Part shown: positions 7,064 through 14,196 of the stretch, piece after piece
Layout of the letters: the number at the start of each line of letters is the position of its first letter
How positions within the stretch are numbered: the first letter of the stretch is position 1
Assembly: GCA_964345385.1 (NCBI GenBank)
Contig: CAYFQM010000010.1
Span: 1-21,531 of the forward strand
Direction of reading: 5' to 3'
Length of the DNA stretch: 21,531 nt
Source: CAG-1000 sp964345385
Lineage (GTDB): Bacteria > Bacillota_I > Bacilli_A > RF39 > UBA660
Notes under the pieces: model-generated
Told to the model about the DNA's origin: nothing
Database searches by the model: none
Seen by the model: only the letters and a program-made list of their open reading frames with translations
Position numbers and translations under genes: made by a program

Positions 7064-8190
7064 TTGTTTTGACTTTTGTTTACATTATATTTTTTAACAA
7101 AGTCTTCTCTAAACTCTATTAAATCATCTTTTTCAATATGAAAACGAATATCTTCCATAAGCTTAGTTAAAAATCTTATATTATGAATAGAAAGTAGTCT
7201 TTGACCAAAAGCTTCTTTAGCTATTAATAAATGCCTTATATAAAGACGAGAATAATGTTTACAAGTATAACAATCACATTCTTCTTCAATTGGATTAAGG
7301 TCTTTAATATACTTAGCATTTTTTAAATTAATTCTTCCATTTCTAGTAAGTGCATTAGAGTGCCTTGCTAGTCTAGTAGGAAGCACACAATCAAATAAAT
7401 CTATTCCTCTTATTACTCCATCAATTAAATCTATTGGTTCTCCTACTCCCATTAAATATCTTATTTTATCTTCTGGAAGAAATGGAGTGCTATATTCAAT
7501 CATTTTTAGTTTAGTTTCTGCATCTTCTCCTACACTTACTCCTCCAATGCTATAACCATCAAACCCTAGTTTTACAGTTTCAGTAGCAGAATATTTTCTT
7601 AAATCAGGAAATTCTCCTCCTTGAACTATTCCAAATTGTGCTTGAGTAGAAGTGTTTTTATGTGATTCTTTACATCTTTTAGCCCATCTTAATGTTCTAT
7701 CAACACTTTTTTTCATATATTCATAAGATGATGGATATGGAGGGCATTCATCAAAACACATTATTATATCAGCTCCTAAATCATTTTGAACTTTAGTACT
7801 TATTTCAGGAGTTAAAAATAATTCTTTTCCATCAACATGACTTTTAAATTTAACTCCTTCTTCAGTTATATCTTTTGGTTTAGCTAAGCTAAATACTTGA
7901 AAACCTCCACTATCAGTTAGTATAGGCCCTGCAAGATAATTCATAAAATTATGAAGTCCTCCTGCTAAAGAGACTATATCTTCACCTGGTCTTAACCATA
8001 AATGATAAGTGTTCGCTAAAATAATATCTGCTTTTACCTCTTTTAATTCTTCTGGAGAAAGCATTTTAACAGTTCCTTGTGTTCCAACTGGCATAAACAT
8101 AGGAGTAGTATGTTTTCCATATTTAGTTTGAAACTCACCTATTCTAGCATTGCAAGAACATTTTTTAATTACTTTAAACTTTAAATCCAT
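7060..8190 (-). CDS. tgt: tRNA-guanine transglycosylase
   Basis: Exchanges G34 of GUN-anticodon tRNAs for the queuosine precursor preQ1. Numbered from ATG 8190: general acid-base Asp in DSGGFQVFS (D93), IVQGG and SIGGVSVGE substrate-binding stretches, nucleophile Asp in FDCVLPTR (D267), and the zinc site C305-X-C307-X2-C310 with H336. Length 376 is typical. The frame is open five codons earlier, but GGAG sits within that stretch and fits ATG 8190, one base after the queA stop. Downstream gene of a queA-tgt operon, matching its pathway. No terminator is obvious before the 6S promoter that overlaps its end. Confidence 0.97.
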   Translation of the reverse strand: MDLKFKVIKKCSCNARIGEFQTKYGKHTTPMFMPVGTQGTVKMLSPEELKEVKADIILANTYHLWLRPGEDIVSLAGGLHNFMNYLAGPILTDSGGFQVFSLAKPKDITEEGVKFKSHVDGKELFLTPEISTKVQNDLGADIIMCFDECPPYPSSYEYMKKSVDRTLRWAKRCKESHKNTSTQAQFGIVQGGEFPDLRKYSATETVKLGFDGYSIGGVSVGEDAETKLKMIEYSTPFLPEDKIRYLMGVGEPIDLIDGVIRGIDLFDCVLPTRLARHSNALTRNGRINLKNAKYIKDLNPIEEECDCYTCKHYSRLYIRHLLIAKEAFGQRLLSIHNIRFLTKLMEDIRFHIEKDDLIEFREDFVKKYNVNKSQNN

Positions 8191-8191
8191 T

Positions 8192-9235
8192 TTACATCTC
8201 CTCATCAGTTATAAACATAGCATCTCCAAAAGAAAAAAATCTATATTTGTTGTTTTGTGCATATTTATAAGCATTTTTTATTATATCAACACTACTAAAA
8301 GCACTTACAAGCATTATTAAAGTGCTTTTTGGTAAATGAAAATTAGTTATTAATCCATCTGCACTTAAAAATTTATATGGTGGATATATAAATATATTAG
8401 TTTCTTCTAAAGTACTTTTAAACTTTTTATATTTTTGTATATTTGATTCAAGTGCTCTTAAAGATGTTGTTCCAACACATATTATTCTTCTTCCTTCTTC
8501 TTTTGCTTTATTTAATTTATTAGCAGCGTCAGAAGAAATATAATATAGTTCACTATGCATTTGATGTTTAGTAATATCTTCTTCTGATACTGGTCTAAAT
8601 GTAGCTAGTCCTACATTTAAAGTAATATAAACTACTTCTATACTTTTTTCTTTAATTAAACTTATTAATTCATTAGTAAAGTGAAGACCTGCAGTAGGAG
8701 ATGCAGCAGAACCAATATTTTTAGCATATACTGTTTGATAACTACTTTGATCATCTAACTTTTCATGAATATATGGAGGAAGTGGCATAGTACCTACTTT
8801 TTCTAAATGATTTAAAAATACTCCTTCATAAATAAACTTTACTTCACTTAGTCCATCATTATATACTTCATTTACTTCACATTTAAACTCTTCATTAAAT
8901 TTAATAATAGTGCCCTTTTTAACTCTTTTTTGTGGTTTTATTAAACAAGACCAAATATTATTATCTATTTCTTTTAATAATAAAACTTCTATTTTAGCGT
9001 TAGTTTCTTCTTTAAAACCAATTATTCTAGCAGGAAGCACTTTAGTATCATTTAATACTAAAACATCTCCTTTTTTTAAATAATTTATTATATTATAAAA
9101 TTTATCACCCTTTAATTTACCAGAGTTTTTATTAACTACTAACAATTTAGAATCATCTCTTTTTTTAATAGGATGCTGAGCAATAAGTGATTCATCTAAA
9201 TCATAATCATATAAATTTATATCTTTATAATTCAT
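8192..9235 (-). CDS. queA: S-adenosylmethionine:tRNA ribosyltransferase-isomerase
   Basis: Transfers and rearranges the ribosyl part of SAM onto preQ1-tRNA to give epoxyqueuosine, the step after Tgt. Seen: YDYDLDESLIAQHP at the start, DDSKLLVVN, VLVLNDTKVLPAR, LPPYIH, YQTVYAKNIGSAASPTAGLHFT and NVGLATFRPV, all family hallmarks, then TTSLRALES and NFHLPKSTLIMLVSAF near the end. Length 347 is typical. ATG at 9253 is in frame, but its first six codons lie over the GAGGG site that serves ATG 9235, and homologues begin near the latter. Other queuosine genes (queCDEFG, queH) are not in the window, so preQ1 synthesis or uptake must lie elsewhere. Confidence 0.96.
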   Translation of the reverse strand: MNYKDINLYDYDLDESLIAQHPIKKRDDSKLLVVNKNSGKLKGDKFYNIINYLKKGDVLVLNDTKVLPARIIGFKEETNAKIEVLLLKEIDNNIWSCLIKPQKRVKKGTIIKFNEEFKCEVNEVYNDGLSEVKFIYEGVFLNHLEKVGTMPLPPYIHEKLDDQSSYQTVYAKNIGSAASPTAGLHFTNELISLIKEKSIEVVYITLNVGLATFRPVSEEDITKHQMHSELYYISSDAANKLNKAKEEGRRIICVGTTSLRALESNIQKYKKFKSTLEETNIFIYPPYKFLSADGLITNFHLPKSTLIMLVSAFSSVDIIKNAYKYAQNNKYRFFSFGDAMFITDEEM

Positions 9236-9257
9236 ATTACCCTCAAATAACATACAA

Positions 9258-9266
9258 ATTATATCA
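9258..9266 (-). promoter_or_regulatory. Extended -10 promoter of queA-tgt
   Basis: TGATATAAT on the minus strand (TGN plus TATAAT). No good -35 at 16-18 bases. Predicted start near 9251, leader about 16 bases. Confidence 0.6.
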
Positions 9267-9283
9267 TAATTAACATCAAAATA

Positions 9284-9305
9284 AAAGGCGAACTATTTCA
9301 CCTTT
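9284..9305 (-). terminator. Intrinsic terminator after the 9317-9440 region
   Basis: On the minus strand AAAGGTGAA-ATAG-TTCGCCTTT forms a 9-bp stem with one G-U pair, followed by TATTTT. The G-U pair works only in minus-strand RNA, so it terminates leftward transcription before queA. Confidence 0.8.
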
Positions 9306-9316
9306 ATTAACTTTTT

Positions 9317-9430
9317 TTAGAAAACATATTCATGTTCCTTCATTATTTGTAAAACTAAAGCAAAAATTTTTCTATATATTTTATTCGATAACACTTTAAC
9401 TTGCATTTCAAAATCTTTATATTTTAATAT
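9317..9430 (-). CDS. Possible tiny protein gene with a non-ATG start
   Basis: A frame open from a strong GGAGG (9435-9439) to TAA (9317-9319) reads LKYKDFEMQVKVLSNK then IYRKIFALVLQIMKEHEYVF. The composition looks like a real small amphipathic protein. The codon at good distance from GGAGG is ATA (9428-9430), a very rare start. The first ATG (9404-9406) gives only 29 residues and is too far from GGAGG. The tract lies between the trxA terminator and its own terminator, so it forms a discrete unit. It could also be a small RNA or a decayed gene. No family recognised. Confidence 0.35.
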   Translation of the reverse strand: MLKYKDFEMQVKVLSNKIYRKIFALVLQIMKEHEYVF

Positions 9431-9454
9431 TTTTCCTCCGTTATTAATAAATAT

Positions 9455-9477
9455 AAAAAGTGAATTATTCACTTTTT
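9455..9477 (-). terminator. Terminator of trxA
   Basis: Perfect 10-bp stem AAAAAGTGAA/TTCACTTTTT with a 3-base loop; the loop is the trxA stop codon itself. T-rich sequence follows on the minus strand. Confidence 0.85.
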
Positions 9478-9767
9478 ATATCATTGATTACTTTAACTAA
9501 TTCATCTTCAGAAGTATATCCAATTAGTCTTTTAACTTCTTTTCCATCTTTTATAAATATTAATGATGGAACACTAAATACATTGTTTTCAGCTGCAAGT
9601 ACATCATGCTCATCAATATTTACTTTAATAATATTTATTTTAGAATCAATATTTTCTAAAACTCCTTCCATCATTTTACATGGTCCACACCATGGAGCAT
9701 AAAAATCTACTAAATGTACTCCTTTGCTCACTAAATCACTTAAATTTTCTTTTTCTAAATATTTCAT
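9465..9767 (-). CDS. trxA: Thioredoxin
   Basis: Cytosolic disulfide reductase, 100 residues. Canonical active site APWCGPCKM (C27, C30), preceded by LVDFYAPW and followed by the cis-Pro strand VFSVPSLIFI, and GYTSEDELVKVI at the end. Length is normal. ATG 9767 shares a base with the stop of the CvpA-like gene, so it is translationally coupled to it and last in a four-gene operon. The window has a second, atypical thioredoxin-like gene at 627-896. No thioredoxin reductase is present here. Confidence 0.95.
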   Translation of the reverse strand: MKYLEKENLSDLVSKGVHLVDFYAPWCGPCKMMEGVLENIDSKINIIKVNIDEHDVLAAENNVFSVPSLIFIKDGKEVKRLIGYTSEDELVKVINDIKSE

Positions 9768-10420
9768 TAATATATTACCTTTCCTTTCTTTATTAATATA
9801 TTTAAATTTTTATTACTTATTATACTATATTTTAAAAATACATCAATTGCTTCTTTATGTTTATTTTTATTATCTTTTTCATATATTATAGTTACTTCTT
9901 TTATTGCATTATCTATATCTTTAACAGATTTAGTTAACACTGGTGAAGAATATAATATTTTATTTTTTAAAGTGCTTCCTTCTTCTTTAGTTATATTCAT
10001 AAATGGTTGACTTAAAAAAAATAAAAGTATAAATATTATTATATATGCTTCAATAAAGCCTATAATAGAACCTAATAATTTAGAAATAATACCTAAAATA
10101 ACAGTTATATTAAGTAGTTTTTCAATTAAACCACTTATTTTAAGTATAATTCTAAGCATTAAATAAAGAATACAAAAAATAATAGTAAAAGCAATTATTT
10201 CATAAATAATTATGTTTATTATTTTAGCATCATTATTTAATGTAAAAAAAGGAAGTACTTTATACATAAAAGTTGATACAGGATTTTTAAGATAATATGA
10301 AAGTATAACACATATAATTAAACCACCTAAAAGTACAGTTGATTTTATAACTCCTCTTCTAAAACCATTAAGAATACCTATTATAAATCCAATTATTATT
10401 AAAGCATCTAATATATACAT
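9767..10420 (-). CDS. CvpA-family membrane protein
   Basis: 217 residues. Four hydrophobic segments at about 1-20, 28-48, 65-95 and 100-140, followed by a hydrophilic tail of about 75 residues. The opening MYILDALIIIGFIIGILNGF followed by RRGVIK is the CvpA (colicin V production) pattern: Asp in the first helix and a GxxNGxRRG turn. The family function in Firmicutes is poorly known; links to envelope integrity have been reported in other bacteria. It overlaps the upstream small gene by 13 bases and the downstream trxA by one base. Confidence 0.75.
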   Translation of the reverse strand: MYILDALIIIGFIIGILNGFRRGVIKSTVLLGGLIICVILSYYLKNPVSTFMYKVLPFFTLNNDAKIINIIIYEIIAFTIIFCILYLMLRIILKISGLIEKLLNITVILGIISKLLGSIIGFIEAYIIIFILLFFLSQPFMNITKEEGSTLKNKILYSSPVLTKSVKDIDNAIKEVTIIYEKDNKNKHKEAIDVFLKYSIISNKNLNILIKKGKVIY

Positions 10421-10611
10421 ACGGGGTTTCTCCTAGTTTTTGTTAAAGTTGGATTTTCTTCTTTTATTTTATTAATTTTAAATCCAATAATATAACTATT
10501 ATCTTTTTTTCTTTCTAAAGCAGCTTCAGTTGCCTTATTTATAGTAGACCAACTTTCATTTTGATTATCTTCTATATGACCATCACTATATAATAATGAA
10601 ATTTTATACAT
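10408..10611 (-). CDS. Small unknown protein (67 aa)
   Basis: Not recognised. Hydrophilic, no membrane segment, one Cys near the end (NPVCIY). The pattern YKISLLYSDGHIED, a helix STINKATEAALERK, then YIIGFKINKI suggests a compact beta-alpha-beta domain. AGGAGG lies correctly before ATG 10611, good evidence that it is translated. It begins 14 bases after the surface-protein gene and overlaps the CvpA-like gene, so it sits inside that operon. Confidence 0.7.
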   Translation of the reverse strand: MYKISLLYSDGHIEDNQNESWSTINKATEAALERKKDNSYIIGFKINKIKEENPTLTKTRRNPVCIY

Positions 10612-10625
10612 TTTTATTCCTCCTA

Positions 10626-12116
10626 TTAATTTGATAAAATATATGGACTTTTAATGCTTCCAGTTCCAGATACTACTAATACATTACCATCTATTGTAAT
10701 AACAGGTCTTACCCCATTATTTTGATTCACTTGCGCAATAGTTAAGTTATTTGTATCTATTATATAATTATATGCTACATTATTATAAAATAATGCAGGA
10801 GACATTGTCCAGTAAGAAAAGTTACTTTTTAAATAATTATTTTCTTTTCCAATACCTGCTGCTAAAGCTTCATCAGCAGTTATTAATCCAACAAAATTAT
10901 TAGCAGATTCTACAAATAATGAGTTACCGTATTCTAGAGTTCTTGAAAACTTATCATTATCTAACTTGCAATCAAAGGTAACTACTGGTGGATTCATAAT
11001 ACTTAATCTATAATAACTATCATATCCAGTATTATTTATACCAAAACCATTAGATGTTAAATTAACTTGTTCATAACTAAATTGTTTAGGCATTCTATTA
11101 TTACAATATGCTGAATCAATTATTTTGTCTTCATACTTAGTTAAATAATTAGACCATGAATTTAATGCATTAAATACATTACTTTTATTTATATTAAAGT
11201 GCTCTAATTCATAACTATTAGAATTACTTCCAGTCATAAAACCTATATATGTATTTGATGAAACTGTTCCATTAAAAGCAGAAGATTGCTCTAAAGTATT
11301 ATCTAATGATAAGCAGTTTTTTGAGTTATATATCATTCTTATACCAGAGCTTTCAGTAGTTCTAATAATTTTCCAGCAATAACCAGCAAACATAACATTA
11401 TTATTAAGATCATTACTTCCCCTAAAAAAGTAAACAGTTGATCCATTTACTGAATCATTTGTCTTATATAGTCCATCTTCTACTATAGAATAATCTATTA
11501 TATTTGCTTCTTTTATATTATTATTTTTAAGTATTTTATCACCTAAAGTATTTGGTTTGTATATTTCGTTTGTTTTGTTAGGTGAAGCAACTACTATTTT
11601 AGTATAAAAAGTTTTTTGATCTGCATTTATATTTTCTTTACCATTATTTAAATATTTAACTGTTACAACATATGAATGAGTAACTCCTTTATTAATTTTA
11701 ATAAAAGAAGCAACTTTAGAAATATTAGATGATGGAACTACTCTTTCTTTAATATAAACTGCTTTATTATTTTTATCACTACTTGTTCCTGATATAGAAT
11801 ATACTAAAGAAGTTTTATTATTAAAACTATTTGCTATTTCAGTAAATACTATATCATAATAAGCATCTTCCCCATTATTAGTTATAGTAAAACGTTTAGT
11901 AACTTCTTTATTTTGATTTATATTTAATAATGTTAAAGCACTAGTTTCATTATCAGAAAACACTAATTTTAAATTATCATTAATTAATAATTTATTTTCG
12001 GTATCTTCTTCGTTATTTGGAACAGTAAAATAAGCATAAGTTGCAATACCCATACTTAATATAGTTACAATAACCATAACAATTAATAATGAATTAACTA
12101 CTTTATTATACTTCAT
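10626..12116 (-). CDS. Surface protein with SipW/TasA-like N-terminus and DUF6273-like C-terminus
   Basis: 496 residues. A signal or anchor helix (about 8-30) ends in GIATYAYFT, resembling the SipW-processed signal of TasA/CalY-type proteins. About 40-175 is a beta-rich domain with FTITNNGEDAYYDIVF, like the TasA-type camelysin fold. Then TLGDKILKNN, GLYKTNDSVNGSTVYFFRG and FAGYCWKIIRT lead into a C-terminal domain with LITADEALAAG, FSYWTMSP and NNGVRPVITID. That arrangement is common in large surface-protein families of gut Bacilli (DUF6273-like; name from memory). Likely exported and cell-surface attached. No LPXTG motif, no SipW peptidase gene here. First gene of an operon reaching trxA. 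ATG 12116 has AAAGGT upstream. Confidence 0.7.
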   Translation of the reverse strand: MKYNKVVNSLLIVMVIVTILSMGIATYAYFTVPNNEEDTENKLLINDNLKLVFSDNETSALTLLNINQNKEVTKRFTITNNGEDAYYDIVFTEIANSFNNKTSLVYSISGTSSDKNNKAVYIKERVVPSSNISKVASFIKINKGVTHSYVVTVKYLNNGKENINADQKTFYTKIVVASPNKTNEIYKPNTLGDKILKNNNIKEANIIDYSIVEDGLYKTNDSVNGSTVYFFRGSNDLNNNVMFAGYCWKIIRTTESSGIRMIYNSKNCLSLDNTLEQSSAFNGTVSSNTYIGFMTGSNSNSYELEHFNINKSNVFNALNSWSNYLTKYEDKIIDSAYCNNRMPKQFSYEQVNLTSNGFGINNTGYDSYYRLSIMNPPVVTFDCKLDNDKFSRTLEYGNSLFVESANNFVGLITADEALAAGIGKENNYLKSNFSYWTMSPALFYNNVAYNYIIDTNNLTIAQVNQNNGVRPVITIDGNVLVVSGTGSIKSPYILSN

Positions 12117-12140
12117 CTTTTACCTTTCATACATAATAAC

Positions 12141-12169
12141 ATTATAATATTATATATACTTTTTTTCAA
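12141..12169 (-). promoter_or_regulatory. Promoter of the surface-protein operon
   Basis: Minus strand -35 TTGAAA (12164-12169), 17-base spacer, -10 TATAAT (12141-12146); predicted start near 12134. Confidence 0.75.
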
Positions 12170-12206
12170 GATATAATATTTACTAGAATTATACTCTATT
12201 TTTTGA

Positions 12207-12212
12207 TATAAT
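12207..12212 (+). promoter_or_regulatory. -10 box of def
   Basis: TATAAT with only a weak -35 (TAGAAT at 12184). Predicted start near 12219, immediately before AGGTGA (12221-12226), so the leader is about 14 bases. Confidence 0.55.
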
Positions 12213-12232
12213 TAATAACTAGGTGAAGCGAT

Positions 12233-12784
12233 ATGTTTAAACAAAGTGATATATTAGATGAAAAAACTAGTAGTATATTAAGAAAAGTAAGCAAAGAAGT
12301 TACTTTTCCAATAGATAAAAAATATAAAGATTTAATGAATAATATGCTAGAATACTTAAGAAAAAGTCAAGATGAAGAATATGCTAAAAAGCATAAAATT
12401 AGAGCCGGTATGGGTCTTGCAGCAGTTCAACTTGGTATAAAAAAAAGATTTTTTGTTATTTGTTATAAAATGGAAGATGGTTCATTTATAGAATACAAAG
12501 TAATTAATCCTAAAATAATATCAGAAAGTGATGAATTAATCTATGTTGAAGAAGGAGAAGGATGTTTAAGTGTTACTAATGATATAGAAGGAATTATTCC
12601 AAGAAACGCAAGATTAACTGTTGAATTTTATGATGAAGAAGGTAATAAAAAAACCGAGCGTATACGTGAAGTAATAGCTGTAGCATTTGCTCATGAAATA
12701 GATCATTTAAATGGTATTATTTATATAGATAGAATAGATAAAAATAATCCTTATAAAAATAAAGAAAACTTAAGAGCAATATAA
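12233..12784 (+). CDS. def: Peptide deformylase
   Basis: Metal hydrolase that removes the formyl group from new proteins; cytosolic, ribosome-associated. All three motifs are present: motif 1 GMGLAAVQ (59-66), motif 2 EGCLS with the metal-binding Cys (C111), and motif 3 HEIDHLNG with the metal-binding His pair and catalytic Glu (154-161). Length 183 and the extended region around 47-58 fit the type 2 enzymes of Gram-positive bacteria. ATG 12233 follows AGGTGA at a good distance. No methionyl-tRNA formyltransferase next to it. Monocistronic, ending in a terminator shared with the converging gene. Confidence 0.97.
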   Translation: MFKQSDILDEKTSSILRKVSKEVTFPIDKKYKDLMNNMLEYLRKSQDEEYAKKHKIRAGMGLAAVQLGIKKRFFVICYKMEDGSFIEYKVINPKIISESDELIYVEEGEGCLSVTNDIEGIIPRNARLTVEFYDEEGNKKTERIREVIAVAFAHEIDHLNGIIYIDRIDKNNPYKNKENLRAI

Positions 12785-12811
12785 AACTGATAATTATTAA
12801 TTATCAGTTTT
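12783..12811. terminator. Bidirectional terminator, def / 114-aa gene
   Basis: 12-bp perfect stem AAAACTGATAAT/ATTATCAGTTTT around a 5-base loop, with a T tract to the right and A-rich sequence to the left. The stop codons of both converging genes overlap it. Confidence 0.88.
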
Positions 12812-13141
12812 TTCTTTTCTTTTTTCTTTTTCTAATTCATCACTTTTATTATATAACTCTTTTAATTTATCTTGCTCTTTAGTATTTTTTAATTCATATT
12901 CATTTAATATATCTTTTGATAGTTTATTACATTCATCTGAAATACTATATATAAATCTATTATGTTCTACTCCACTTGCTGCTTTTCTTAATACCTCTAA
13001 ACATCTATCAAATGTTTTTTTTGATGATTCAATATTATCTTTTAAATTATTTATTCTATTTATTTGTTTTTTAGTTTCATCTATTTGTTCATTTATTTTA
13101 TCATTAATAATATAATTATCAGCACGTTTTTCTTCTTTCAT
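12797..13141 (-). CDS. Unknown coiled-coil protein (114 aa)
   Basis: Not recognised. Highly charged and almost entirely helical, with heptad-like stretches at about 15-45 (INEQIDETKKQINRINN) and 75-112 (YELKNTKEQDKLKELYN and following). No membrane segment. One conserved-looking island around 47-65, DRCLEVLRKAASGVEHN. ATG 13141 has AAGGGT 9-10 bases upstream. Stands alone with its own terminator. Confidence 0.65.
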   Translation of the reverse strand: MKEEKRADNYIINDKINEQIDETKKQINRINNLKDNIESSKKTFDRCLEVLRKAASGVEHNRFIYSISDECNKLSKDILNEYELKNTKEQDKLKELYNKSDELEKEKRKEKTDN

Positions 13142-13210
13142 GTTTAACTACCCTTTCACATAATATATTAACATAATTAATAAATACTTTCCATTATTTT
13201 AAAATTAATC

Positions 13211-13239
13211 TTTATTTTTTTGTTTTATTAGTATATAAT
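13211..13239 (+). promoter_or_regulatory. Promoter of the 305-aa membrane-anchored protein gene
   Basis: -10 TATAAT (13234-13239) with weak -35 TTTATT (13211-13216) at 17 bases. Predicted start near 13246, the first base of AGGTGA. Confidence 0.55.
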
Positions 13240-13256
13240 TATACTAGGTGAAGAAA

Positions 13257-14174
13257 ATGAATAAAAAAAGAATAATATTTTGGGGAGTTTTTTCATTTAT
13301 TTTAACAGTATTAACTATAGTAGGCTTAGTTTCATATAACTTAGGTTATGGTGAAAGGGGTAAAATAAAAAAAGAATTAAAACCTATAGTAAATACATTT
13401 AATAACTTAAATGATATTAAAAACTTAAATAAACATAATATAAAAGTTCATTCCTCTATTAAAGGTTCTTCTATAGTAGTAATCTATAAAACTAATACTT
13501 CAAATAGTTATTTTACATTTGAATATTCTATAAAAGATAATATAAAACTATTAACAATAGACTATAATGTAGTTGATGAAGCTATAGCAGAGAAAATAAT
13601 AGCATATATGATAGATACTGTTTCTGTATTAAAAGGACATAATCAAGGAGATGTATTAAGTAAATATACTTTAACAGATTTCATAAATAAACCTATTAAT
13701 TATGGAATAAATTATTTTATAGCAGCTGATTTTAAAAAGATTATGATAAATATAGATACAAGTCCATTAGATAATGAAGATATACCTGATGCACCTAAAA
13801 ATAATGACTTTATGTCTTTTACAATACCAGATGAGATAAAAGGCGCTATTCAAGAAAATAATTATCCAATTACATATGAAAATGAAGAAAAAACTCTTCT
13901 TATTTATATAACTAATGAAGAAGATTTAACTATATTATTTAAAGATAATGACTTTGATGAAGAAAAAGATAACAGTAAAACTTATAATTTAATAAGTAAC
14001 ATAATTGGAAGCATACTTGGTAAAAAAGCATATGAAGACTTTATAATGAACTATCCAATATTAACTACAACTAAAACTATTAAAGAAAAACTAACAGTAG
14101 AAGTTATAGAAACAAGTGAATTAGAAATATTTAATAACATAACAAAAATATTTAAAATAAACATTAAAAAATAA
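13257..14174 (+). CDS. Unknown membrane-anchored extracytoplasmic protein
   Basis: 305 residues from the chosen ATG. One hydrophobic helix (about 6-28, IIFWGVFSFILTVLTIVGLV) after a positive start, no lipobox Cys and no clear cleavage site, so it is probably an N-in, single-pass protein with a large outer domain. The rest is hydrophilic, with strands such as GSSIVVIYKT and YFTFEYSI and acidic patches (DNDFDEEKDNSK). No family recognised. A GTG nine bases upstream is in frame but forms part of AGGTGA, which serves ATG 13257. Monocistronic, converging on smc. Confidence 0.7.
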   Translation: MNKKRIIFWGVFSFILTVLTIVGLVSYNLGYGERGKIKKELKPIVNTFNNLNDIKNLNKHNIKVHSSIKGSSIVVIYKTNTSNSYFTFEYSIKDNIKLLTIDYNVVDEAIAEKIIAYMIDTVSVLKGHNQGDVLSKYTLTDFINKPINYGINYFIAADFKKIMINIDTSPLDNEDIPDAPKNNDFMSFTIPDEIKGAIQENNYPITYENEEKTLLIYITNEEDLTILFKDNDFDEEKDNSKTYNLISNIIGSILGKKAYEDFIMNYPILTTTKTIKEKLTVEVIETSELEIFNNITKIFKINIKK

Positions 14175-14196
14175 GTATAATTTATACTTATTTTTT
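14166..14196. terminator. Bidirectional terminator, 305-aa gene / smc
   Basis: 14-bp perfect stem AAAAAATAAGTATA/TATACTTATTTTTT with a 3-base loop. The left gene's TAA is in one arm, and the smc stop begins at the other arm. Confidence 0.88.

Noticed and set aside
9460..9702. 80-codon plus-strand ORF over trxA
   Set aside because: Opposite strand of a clear thioredoxin gene; no ribosome site.
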